Positions 44,204-51,510 of a DNA stretch of 64,000 bases are shown here, piece by piece. Within the stretch, counting starts at the first letter, position 1. The number at the start of each line of letters is the position of its first letter. The DNA comes from Actinoallomurus purpureus (lineage in GTDB: Bacteria; Actinomycetota; Actinomycetes; Streptosporangiales; Streptosporangiaceae): contig NZ_JAMXMY010000024.1 in NCBI RefSeq assembly GCF_024055795.1, positions 94,616-158,615 on the forward strand, read 5' to 3'. Under the pieces are notes generated by a model that saw only the letters and a program-made list of their open reading frames with translations, had not been told where the DNA came from and made no database searches. A program made the translations under genes and the position numbers.

Positions 44204-44395
44204 TCAGCGCGGTGGCCAGGGCCAGGACCCGCCCTGGATGATCGCCCGCGTCAGCTCCTCCGGGTCGAGCGCCTCGACCAGCCGCCACCCGGCCGGGGGC
44301 GGGAGCAATGCCCACCACGAGCCGGTGTACCGGCCGTACCAGAACACCACCCCCGGGAACCGCCTCCGCAGAATCGCGACGGCGTCCGCGTTCAC
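44204..44395 (-). CDS. Small conserved protein, coupled to the upstream gene
   Basis: 63 residues from a GTG that overlaps the preceding stop as GTGA. VNADAVAILRRRFPGVVFWY, then GRYTGSWWALLPPPAGWRLV and DPEELTRAIIQGGSWPWPP: a compact protein full of Trp and aromatic residues. Actinomycetes encode this small gene in a conserved neighbourhood with a flavoprotein and XRE regulator. Function unknown. Confidence 0.65.
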   Translation of the reverse strand: MNADAVAILRRRFPGVVFWYGRYTGSWWALLPPPAGWRLVEALDPEELTRAIIQGGSWPWPPR

Positions 44396-44682
44396 GGACT
44401 CGTGCCCGGCCGATCGTCCCGCTTGTTCAGGTACGCCGCGATCCGGGTGGCAGCACCCGCCGGGTCGTCGACCGGGTGATGGTCCTGATCGTCGCGGCGC
44501 CACACGTACGACGCGCAGGATGCGTCGACCTCGATCCACACTTTCCGTCCGGTGAGCCCGCGACGCACCGACAGGGCGGGACGCGCGTCGCTCATGCCGA
44601 CGCTGAGGCCGAGTTTCGCGAGCTCTCGGCATAGTTCGACCAGAATGGTGAGCTCTCCGGCTTTCTTCCGTTGCTTTTCCAC
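44392..44682 (-). CDS. Small conserved protein, first of a coupled pair
   Basis: 96 residues: MEKQRKKAGELTILVELCRE, GLSVGMSDARPALSVRRGLT, then GRKVWIEVDASCASYVWRRD and GAATRIAAYLNKRDDRPGTS. No recognised domain. It overlaps the next gene by GTGA, so the pair is co-translated. It is divergent from the XRE regulator at 44801, with an inverted repeat in the shared promoter. Confidence 0.65.
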   Translation of the reverse strand: MEKQRKKAGELTILVELCRELAKLGLSVGMSDARPALSVRRGLTGRKVWIEVDASCASYVWRRDDQDHHPVDDPAGAATRIAAYLNKRDDRPGTSP

Positions 44683-44729
44683 GACTCAAAGGTCGAGCCG
44701 GAGAGACCGAACGTCCTATCACCCGGCGT

Positions 44730-44746
44730 TATCCCATGCCGGGATA
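44730..44746. promoter_or_regulatory. Inverted repeat in the divergent promoter
   Basis: TATCCC, five bases, GGGATA, with the outer flanks TT/TAA extending the symmetry. It lies between the small gene pair and the XRE regulator and is a candidate binding site of that regulator. Confidence 0.5.
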
Positions 44747-44800
44747 TAAGCTCCGCGGTAACCGGCATATCGCGGACCAAGGTGGTGGATCTTGAAGGCG

Positions 44801-46228
44801 ATGACGATCCCTCCATCGCTGTGGAATCGAGCCGACGTCACCGCTGCCGTAAGTCGTCGCGATATCGGGCAATTGTTCCGTCTCGTAAGGCAATATGCGG
44901 GGGCAAGTCAGACGCAACTCGCGATCGCGTGCGGTATGACCCAGGGCAAGATCAGCGAATACATGAAGCAGGGCGGTCGGCAGGTGCTGGCCCTGGAGGT
45001 GTTCGAGCGCATCGCCGACGGCCTGGGCATGCCGGACGACGCGCGCATGACCCTCGGCCTCGCCCCGCGATCCTTCGCCCAGAGCCGGGATTCCTCCGGG
45101 TGGTTGGCTGATCCGTCACTTTTGGGTTCACTTGGGGGGAGTCCGTACGCGAGCGACGAGGATGGTGAGTCCGTGCAGAGGCGTACATTTCACCGTCTTG
45201 CGACGGCAGGTCTGTTCGAAGCCGTTCTCGGTGACGCGACGCCCGGTAACGCACCACTGGGCGGTGTCGATGCCTTCGCCGCCGTCCTGGCCGGCACTCC
45301 CGATGTCCTCGGTGGCCTTCCCGACCCGGCTCGCACGGACCTGAGCGTCCTCCGCGCTTCCGTCGCCTCGGCGAAGCGCGCGTACCAGGGATGTAGCTAC
45401 TCGACCGTCACCGAGAGCCTCCCCGGCCTCCTCGCCGCTGTTCGGACGGCGTGTGACGTCTTAACCGGTGACGACCGTCTCCGGGCTCATGCATTGTCCG
45501 CCGAAGCGCACTACCTGGCGGCCAGCATTCTCCTTAAACTCGACAGCGAAGGGCTCGCCTGGCTAGCGGCCGACCGCAGCATGCAGTGTGCCCGCCGCAG
45601 CGAAGATCCCCTCACGGTGGCGGCGAGCGCACGAAACCTCACGCGTGTGCTGATGCGTGGTGGTCACTTCGGTGCGGCCAGTGCGGTGGCCGGTGCCTTC
45701 GCCGCTCGACTCGACCGGGACATCGGTAAGCACACGCCCGACTCGTTGTCGGTGTACGGAGCGCTGCTGCTCTGCGGCGCGGTAGCGGCTGGACGCCGCA
45801 ACGACCGCGCCACTGTGGCGACGATGCTGAATGAGGCGGACGACGCCGCGCGCCGCCTCGGGGGAGATCACAACCATCGGTGGACCGCCTTCGGGCCGAC
45901 CAATGTCCGGCTCCATCGCGTCAGCATTTCCGCGTGCCTCGGTGACGCGGGACAGGCGGTCGTGCAGGCCCGTTGCGTCGATCTCGACCGTGTCCCCATC
46001 ACCGAGCGCAAGGCGGTGTTGCTGGTCGACACGTCTCGTGCTCTGCTGCAGTGGGGGAAGCATGAGAAGGCGTACGAGATCATGCGGGCCGCCGAGCGGC
46101 TCGCGCCGGAAGAGGTATCGGCGCGGCCCGCCGTACACCGTCTTCTCCGTGACCTCCACGCCGCGTCGCCGCCGACCGTCAGGAGGCGGGTGGGCGAGTT
46201 CGCCACGCAGATGGGAGTACGTCTGTGA
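44801..46228 (+). CDS. XRE-family regulator with TPR-like C-terminal domain
   Basis: 475 residues. HTH near 20-65 (RDIGQLFRLVRQYAGASQTQ, IACGMTQGKISEYMKQGGRQ, VFERIADGLGMPDDARMTLG), then a long alpha-helical region (about 110-470) whose helix pairs resemble TPRs, as in conserved actinobacterial regulators of this size. Starts at ATG 44801; a TTG nine bases upstream is the only alternative. The next gene overlaps its stop as GTGA, so it is coupled to a flavoprotein. Confidence 0.85.
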   Translation: MTIPPSLWNRADVTAAVSRRDIGQLFRLVRQYAGASQTQLAIACGMTQGKISEYMKQGGRQVLALEVFERIADGLGMPDDARMTLGLAPRSFAQSRDSSGWLADPSLLGSLGGSPYASDEDGESVQRRTFHRLATAGLFEAVLGDATPGNAPLGGVDAFAAVLAGTPDVLGGLPDPARTDLSVLRASVASAKRAYQGCSYSTVTESLPGLLAAVRTACDVLTGDDRLRAHALSAEAHYLAASILLKLDSEGLAWLAADRSMQCARRSEDPLTVAASARNLTRVLMRGGHFGAASAVAGAFAARLDRDIGKHTPDSLSVYGALLLCGAVAAGRRNDRATVATMLNEADDAARRLGGDHNHRWTAFGPTNVRLHRVSISACLGDAGQAVVQARCVDLDRVPITERKAVLLVDTSRALLQWGKHEKAYEIMRAAERLAPEEVSARPAVHRLLRDLHAASPPTVRRRVGEFATQMGVRL

Positions 46229-46785
46229 CCGAGGAGCGGCAGGCCCGGGTCCTCTCCATCGTCGTGTGCGGGGCCGGACCCGCCGGTGAGGTCGGCCGGC
46301 TGGTCGACCTGGCCCATGAGCGGGGCTGGGAGGTCCAGGTCATCGCGACACCGGCGGCGCTGGACTTCATCGACGCGGCCGAACTCGAGGCGCGGACGGG
46401 GCGGCCGGTCCGCAGCCGGTACCGGAAGCCGGGGGAGCCACGATCGGCCAAGGCCGACGCCGTCATCGTCGCCCCCGCCACATACAACACGATCAACAAG
46501 CTGGCGGCCGGGATCAGCGACACGTACGCTCTCGGCGTTCTGGCCGAAGCTCCGGGTCTCGGAGTGCCCGTCGTCGTGCTGCCCTTCGTGAATACCGCGC
46601 TGGCGGGACGTCGGGCGTTCCGCCGAAGCGTCGACGAGCTGCGGGCCGAAGGGATCCGCGTCCTGTTGGGGCCCGGATGGTTCGAGCCACACCCTCCCGG
46701 CACGGGCGGCGAGCGCATCGATCGTTTTCCCTGGCGGTCGGCGCTGCTGGCGGCCGAGGAGATGCTCGCCGGCGCGGCGGTCTGA
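46225..46785 (+). CDS. Flavoprotein of the HFCD (PPC decarboxylase-like) family
   Basis: 186 residues. LSIVVCGAGPAGEVGRLVDL gives the first strand-loop, VQVIATPAALDFIDAAELEA the second, AKADAVIVAPATYNTINKLA the FMN loop (PATxNT is diagnostic for HFCD flavoproteins), and GVPVVVLPFVNTALAGRRAF the conserved end. Families in this fold decarboxylate cysteine residues (phosphopantothenoylcysteine, lantibiotic precursors). No precursor peptide is evident nearby. Coupled to the XRE regulator upstream by GTGA. Confidence 0.85.
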   Translation: MTEERQARVLSIVVCGAGPAGEVGRLVDLAHERGWEVQVIATPAALDFIDAAELEARTGRPVRSRYRKPGEPRSAKADAVIVAPATYNTINKLAAGISDTYALGVLAEAPGLGVPVVVLPFVNTALAGRRAFRRSVDELRAEGIRVLLGPGWFEPHPPGTGGERIDRFPWRSALLAAEEMLAGAAV

Positions 46786-46832
46786 CTGCGACCAATGCCG
46801 GGCGGGCCGCCGTCCGAGCCACCGGCGCAGAA

Positions 46833-48617
46833 CTAACCGGGCAGCTCCGCGGCGATCTGCGGGGTGAGCAGGTCCCGTATCTCGGTGTACGGCAAGGTGA
46901 TCGCGTAGTAGGGGCATTCGCTGCCCGCGTGCGACCAGCTGAGGACCATTCCACCGGCCGTGAAGAACGGCGAGATACGCGGCGGCTGGGGCCGCGTCCC
47001 CGGTAGTTGAGGTGTGGTCTGGAAGAAGTCCCCGTGAAGCAGAGGTGAGCGGACGCACACGGTATGCAGGTCGGGCTGGGTCACGTGCGCGGACACCCGG
47101 TTCAGCAGCGTCGCGAGCCCGTCCCGGCGGAGCGTCTCGGGCCGGAACACGTCGGCGGCGGTCAACGCCTTCCCGGTGCGCAGGTCGACGTTGACGTTGA
47201 TCCGGGGGAGTTGGTAGTCGAGGGGGGAGCAGTACACCGCCGGCAGCGCGTACTGGACCGATGCCAGACGCGGCCCATTGATCCCGATCTGGGGTTGTGA
47301 GCGCAGGATAGTCGGTTTCGTGCAGGGCGGATTGGCCTGCGCGTCCTGCTTCTGCATGAGGACTATGCCCCAGTCGAGCGGGGCGAACAGCGCCTGATCG
47401 ATCTTGCGCTGAACGGCGGCGTTCCGGACGCCGTTCACGTGGGCGTAGCGCGCCTCTCGCAGGTCGAGGCCGGCGATGGACTGGTTGTAGGAGGCCAGCT
47501 CGATCCGTGCGGCGACAGGTTTCGGTTTCTTCGGCTTGTGCTGGGTCAGGACGATGGCGGCGGTCGTCGCCGAGCCCGCCACGACGACGCCGGTGGCGAT
47601 GGCGCCCAGTTTCACCCCGGCGTTGCTCCCCAAGATCTTGGTGAGCGCACCCTTCCCCGTCGCCGCGCCGGCCTTGCCCGCCGCGGCACCGGCTCCGTGG
47701 CCCGCAGCGGCCCCGGCCGCGTGGCCGGCCGCACCGGGGGCCGTACCCGCCGCCAGAGCCGCGAACGGGAACAGCGCGGCGAGCCCGGCCGCGGCCTCGG
47801 CCAGCCGCCTCCAGCCGTTGGACTCCCACTGGGTCCCGTACTCGGCGGCGGCCGCGATCTCCAACTCCTCGGCGAACTCCAGCGCGCCCGGTGGCCGACC
47901 CGCCGGGTGTTTGGCCAGGCCGCGGTAGATCAGTGCCCGGACCGATGGTGGCGCCTGACCGGCGGGGATCTCGCCGCTCGTGTGCTGTGCGCGGTAGGCC
48001 TCGGTCGTGTCGCCCGGGTACGGCTTGCGACCCGTCACGCATTCGAAGAACACGCAGGTGGCGGCGTACACGTCGGTGGAGGGCGAGGCGGGTTCCCCGG
48101 CCCACTGCTCCGGTGCCATGTACGCCGGGGTGCCGACGATCTGACCCGCCACGCCGGAGCGCAGTGCGATGCCGAAGTCGATCAGCTTGCTCTGGCCGTC
48201 ACTCTCGACCATGACGTTGGCGGGCTTGTAGTCACGGTGGACGACGCCCACGTCGTGCGCGGCCCCCAGGCCGAGCAGTGATCCCTTCAGCACCGCCAGC
48301 GCGGCCTCCGGCTCCAGCGTGCCGCGCTCGCTGAGCAGCGCCCTGAGCGACACCCCGTCGATCGCCTCCATGACGATCGCCGCACCCTGCGGTTCCTCGA
48401 CGTACTCGAAGAGGCGCACCACGTACGGGTCGTCGAGACCGCGCAGGATCTGCGCTTCCGCCCGGAACTCCGCGCGGAAGCGTTCGTCCGGGGCGGTGAG
48501 GTACTTGACGGCGACATGGGTGCCCGAAGCCTCGTGCCGTGCGAGCACGACGCGGCCGAAACCTCCCCGTCCCAGCTCCCGGAGGGTGGTGTATCCGTGA
48601 AGTGACCATTCGTCCAC
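46833..48617 (-). CDS. Membrane Ser/Thr protein kinase with Ala/Gly-rich linker and DUF3298-like extracellular part
   Basis: 594 residues. Kinase domain 8-260 with GRGGFGRVVLA, VAVKYL, VVHRDYKPANVMV, LIDFGIALR and GTPAYMAPEQW. The catalytic loop reads HRDYKPAN where most have HRDLKPxN. A very Ala/Gly-rich linker (about 290-330, AAGTAPGAAGHAAGAAAGHG and more) leads to one transmembrane helix (GAIATGVVVAGSATTAAIVL) and a large extracytoplasmic domain with four cysteines that resembles the DUF3298 sensor of some kinases and envelope proteins. GTG start. The region following the stop is non-coding. Confidence 0.88.
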   Translation of the reverse strand: MDEWSLHGYTTLRELGRGGFGRVVLARHEASGTHVAVKYLTAPDERFRAEFRAEAQILRGLDDPYVVRLFEYVEEPQGAAIVMEAIDGVSLRALLSERGTLEPEAALAVLKGSLLGLGAAHDVGVVHRDYKPANVMVESDGQSKLIDFGIALRSGVAGQIVGTPAYMAPEQWAGEPASPSTDVYAATCVFFECVTGRKPYPGDTTEAYRAQHTSGEIPAGQAPPSVRALIYRGLAKHPAGRPPGALEFAEELEIAAAAEYGTQWESNGWRRLAEAAAGLAALFPFAALAAGTAPGAAGHAAGAAAGHGAGAAAGKAGAATGKGALTKILGSNAGVKLGAIATGVVVAGSATTAAIVLTQHKPKKPKPVAARIELASYNQSIAGLDLREARYAHVNGVRNAAVQRKIDQALFAPLDWGIVLMQKQDAQANPPCTKPTILRSQPQIGINGPRLASVQYALPAVYCSPLDYQLPRINVNVDLRTGKALTAADVFRPETLRRDGLATLLNRVSAHVTQPDLHTVCVRSPLLHGDFFQTTPQLPGTRPQPPRISPFFTAGGMVLSWSHAGSECPYYAITLPYTEIRDLLTPQIAAELPG

Positions 48618-48947
48618 GGATTGATGATGTTCGACTCGACGTCGCGCCGTGCGGAAATCGAGAAATCCGGGGTGCCGCGAGCCGTGCTCCCGCAGGGAAC
48701 AGTCCGAGTTCTTGTGCCTTCGGGCTGATCTCCGGGACGGGCGGCCGCGACGGCCGCGGATGTCCGTCGAAAGTCGTGCAACCTTCTCTGCGGCTCATGC
48801 GTACTCAAGGGCCACAGAACACCTGCGGGAGGAGACAGAGTTCTTGTGCGCTGACCGTCCCTCGGCCTGGAGAACCTCCGCGCTCGTATGGCCGACCCGA
48901 TGTCGATCTCTACTCCTCCCCACTCGCTGACCCAAGGAGACAGCACT
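48618..48947. other. Intergenic region with a 12-base direct repeat
   Basis: No gene seen. GAGTTCTTGTGC occurs at 48706-48717 and again at 48838-48849. It holds the promoter of the secreted protein gene; the RBS AAGGAGACAGCACT precedes its GTG. Confidence 0.4.
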
Positions 48948-49649
48948 GTGCGCTTGATGAAGCTGACCACGTTCGCGGCGGTCGCCGGTGCGCTCGCGAC
49001 GCCGCTGGCCCTGGCCGCGCCCGCCTCCGCGACGACCGGCACCGGCTCGGCCTATGGCGTCACCGCCCAGGGGCTGGTCGCCATCCCCCAGACGCCGGCC
49101 GTCACCGCCACCGCCGACAAGAGCCTGATCCACCTGCCGGCCAACCCCCTCATCGACGTCAAGATCCTGCACGTCACCGCCAAACCCGCCTACGCCCGCG
49201 CCAGCGTCACCGACCTGAGCGTCGCCAAGGCCGCCCTCACCGCCCACCTCGTCACCGCCACCTGCAAGAACGGCAACGGCGTCTCCCACCTGGCCGACGC
49301 CCAGATCGCCGGCCACCGCCTCGCCGTCGACGCCGCGCCCAACAGCGCGATCAGCGTCCCCGTCCAAGGCCTGGGCGCCGTCGCCGTCACCCTCAACAAA
49401 CAGGTCAACAACCCCGACGGCAGCCTCACCGTCACCGCCATCGAAGTCCGCCTCGCAAACGCCCAGACCATCAGCATCTCCTCGGCCACCTGCAACGCAG
49501 CCGACACGCCCACCCAGCCCCCGGGCCCGACCCCGCCGCCCGGCCAGCCCACCGGTAAGCCGATCCCGTCACCGACCGGCCCGACCACACCCCCCAGCCA
49601 GGCGCCCAAGCCCACCCCCGTGCCCAGCAACCTGCCCGTCACCGGCTGA
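48948..49649 (+). CDS. Secreted protein resembling choice-of-anchor P family, ending at LPVTG
   Basis: 233 residues from GTG 48948. Signal peptide (VRLMKLTTFAAVAGALATPL with cleavage near PASA), then the globular domain SAYGVTAQGLVAIPQTPAVT, LPANPLIDVKILHVTAKPAY and NNPDGSLTVTAIEVRLANAQ, and a Pro-rich stalk (about 200-228). The final residues are SNLPVTG and stop. Sortase substrates carry LPxTG followed by a membrane helix and a charged tail; here nothing follows. I take the gene to encode a secreted protein whose anchor has been lost or replaced by another attachment. Confidence 0.75.
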   Translation: MRLMKLTTFAAVAGALATPLALAAPASATTGTGSAYGVTAQGLVAIPQTPAVTATADKSLIHLPANPLIDVKILHVTAKPAYARASVTDLSVAKAALTAHLVTATCKNGNGVSHLADAQIAGHRLAVDAAPNSAISVPVQGLGAVAVTLNKQVNNPDGSLTVTAIEVRLANAQTISISSATCNAADTPTQPPGPTPPPGQPTGKPIPSPTGPTTPPSQAPKPTPVPSNLPVTG

Positions 49650-49821
49650 GCCCGGCGACAGTCCGGCCTCGTGAGGGGACCAGTGCACGGGTCCTCTCGC
49701 GGGGCGGGAACGGTCCTCGGCCTACGCCGGCGATTCGCGATCGCGGCCGGCGTGCGGCCCGGAACGCCAGGGACCTCCTCGTCCTCATGGATGACGACGA
49801 GGAGGTCCATGTTTTGAACTA

Positions 49822-49834
49822 AGTGCAATGCACT
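49822..49834. promoter_or_regulatory. Palindromic operator upstream of the TetR gene
   Basis: AGTGCAATGCACT is a perfect palindrome with a central A, 25 bases upstream of the tetR ATG and next to TTGAAC. Typical TetR autoregulation site. Confidence 0.6.
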
Positions 49835-49858
49835 GGTGGTGTGGCCTATCGTGAGGGC

Positions 49859-50560
49859 ATGCCGCGCGACACTCTCACCCGGGAACAGATCGTCCAGACC
49901 GCCATCCAGCTGCTCGACGAAGAGGGCTTGGACGGGCTCAACATGCGCGGCCTGGGCAAGCGGCTCGGCGCCGTCGCGACCGCGGTCTACTGGCACGTCA
50001 AGAACAAGGACGACCTCATCGTGCTCGCCGCCGACCAGGTCTGGGGCGAGATCGAGCTGCCCGACCTGGCCACGGTCGACTGGCGGAGCGCGGCCACGCG
50101 GATGGCGACCGGCCTGCATGCGATGTTCAGCAGGCACCCCTGGCTCGTCCAGGCGTTCGGCTCGTACCTGTTCTACGGAGAGGGCAAGGCCCGCTACGAC
50201 GAGCACTGTCTCGCCGTCTACGAGGCGGGCGGCTTCGACGACGCGGCGGCCGACCGGGCCGCGGCCACCGTCTTCACCTTCGTGCTCGGCAACGTGCTCG
50301 GCACTTCCGCCATGGTCTCGCTGACCAGGCGGCTGAGCCGCAACGGAAAGAACGCCGAGGAGGCCATCGCCGACACCATGACCAAGGCGACCGAGGTCGC
50401 CATGCGGTTCCCGCGCCTGCGCGCCCGCCTGGACGCCCCGATCGCCACCGAGTACGCCGGGGCGCCGGAACAGACCTTCGAGTACGGCCTCCGGGTCCTT
50501 CTCGACGGCCTGGAGGCCGAACGCGCCGCCAGCGCGACACCGGCCGCTGAGCGGGTCTGA
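49859..50560 (+). CDS. TetR/AcrR-family transcriptional regulator
   Basis: 233 residues. HTH start MPRDTLTREQIVQTAIQLLD then GLDGLNMRGLGKRLGAVATA and VYWHVKNKDDLIVLAADQVW, followed by the TetR_C-type ligand domain. Actinobacterial relatives with this N-terminus often control efflux or lipid genes, but no such gene is adjacent. The palindrome upstream suggests autoregulation. ATG 49859 chosen; a GTG frame upstream adds twelve residues. Confidence 0.88.
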   Translation: MPRDTLTREQIVQTAIQLLDEEGLDGLNMRGLGKRLGAVATAVYWHVKNKDDLIVLAADQVWGEIELPDLATVDWRSAATRMATGLHAMFSRHPWLVQAFGSYLFYGEGKARYDEHCLAVYEAGGFDDAAADRAAATVFTFVLGNVLGTSAMVSLTRRLSRNGKNAEEAIADTMTKATEVAMRFPRLRARLDAPIATEYAGAPEQTFEYGLRVLLDGLEAERAASATPAAERV

Positions 50561-50697
50561 CGGAACACGCACCGTCACCGGCGATCCGGTCCTAAGTTGG
50601 GTCGATGATTGCTTCGTACTTCGCGTTTCCGCAGGCCGGCGTTGATGATCGTGACCCCCACCCAAAGAGGAGCGAGTAAGCGCGTGCGTCGGGGTGG

Positions 50698-51066
50698 TCA
50701 GTCGGCGGGGATCGCGTAGCCCGGGATGGACGGCCAGCGGACGGTCATGACGACCGACTCCTCCTCCGCGTACCAGGAGTGGTCGACGCCGTGGCCCCAC
50801 ACGATGTAGTCGCCCTGCTCGGTCAGGACCACGTCCAGGCCGGGAAGCTCCACGTGGAACCGGCCGCTGATCAGGACGAGCAGGGCGGTGCGCTTCTCCT
50901 CGGTCGCCCACCGCGCGCGCCGGTCGCCGCGCGGGTGCACACCCCACTTGATCTCGACGTCGTCGCTGTGACGGATGTCGCCGACCGGCTTGAAATGGCC
51001 GAGGAGCCAGCCCAGGTCACCGGCAGCGTCCACGGCGGCGTTCCCCACGTACACGTTCTCCACCAC
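50698..51066 (-). CDS. Small cupin-fold protein
   Basis: 122 residues. VEIKWGVHPRGDRRARWATE, then RTALLVLISGRFHVELPGLD and GDYIVWGHGVDHSWYAEEES show the cupin double-motif with G(x)5HxH-like positions weakened; PSIPGYAIPAD ends it. Signal molecule binding or a small dioxygenase role are both seen in the fold. Not linked to an obvious operon. Confidence 0.7.
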   Translation of the reverse strand: MVENVYVGNAAVDAAGDLGWLLGHFKPVGDIRHSDDVEIKWGVHPRGDRRARWATEEKRTALLVLISGRFHVELPGLDVVLTEQGDYIVWGHGVDHSWYAEEESVVMTVRWPSIPGYAIPAD

Positions 51067-51167
51067 GAGGCGCGACGGTAGCAGCGTGCCGGGTCGCCCC
51101 CGACAGGCCCCTCAGAGGTCGACGCTCGTCGCCGCGGGAGCGGGGCACTGGCGCAGGCCGGACACGG

Positions 51168-51470
51168 TCAGGAGCGTCCCGGTCCCCTGCGGCGCATCAA
51201 CACGCCCTTCTCAGGGGTGTCGAAGTCCCAGGCCACCGGCTCCCACCCGCGGGTCTCCAGCGTCTCGACGCATTCGAGCAGAAGCGGCAGGGTCCCGCGC
51301 AGAGGTCCACGCGCCATGCCGCGGGCGGGCACGACGACGAAGACGTACCGATGCGGGCAGTCGTCGAGCAGGGTGGGGTCGTTGGCGAGGTCCTCGCCCA
51401 CGATGTACCGCTGCTCGAGCAGCCGGCGCTGCTGCTGCTCGAGCAGTCGGCGCTGCTTCTCCGAGTACAC
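51168..51470 (-). CDS. Small conserved protein with a coiled-coil start
   Basis: 100 residues from GTG 51470 behind CAGGAGGCCCATC. MYSEKQRRLLEQQQRRLLEQ is a duplicated heptad segment and is followed by a compact beta domain (RYVFVVVPARGMARGPLRGT, ETRGWEPVAWDFDTPEKGVL). It lies 40 bases downstream of the TPR gene and is probably co-transcribed with it. No motif assigned. Confidence 0.7.
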   Translation of the reverse strand: MYSEKQRRLLEQQQRRLLEQRYIVGEDLANDPTLLDDCPHRYVFVVVPARGMARGPLRGTLPLLLECVETLETRGWEPVAWDFDTPEKGVLMRRRGPGRS

Positions 51471-51510
51471 GATGGGCCTCCTGGAAGGGGACGCGGTCGG
51501 GGCGCGATGG

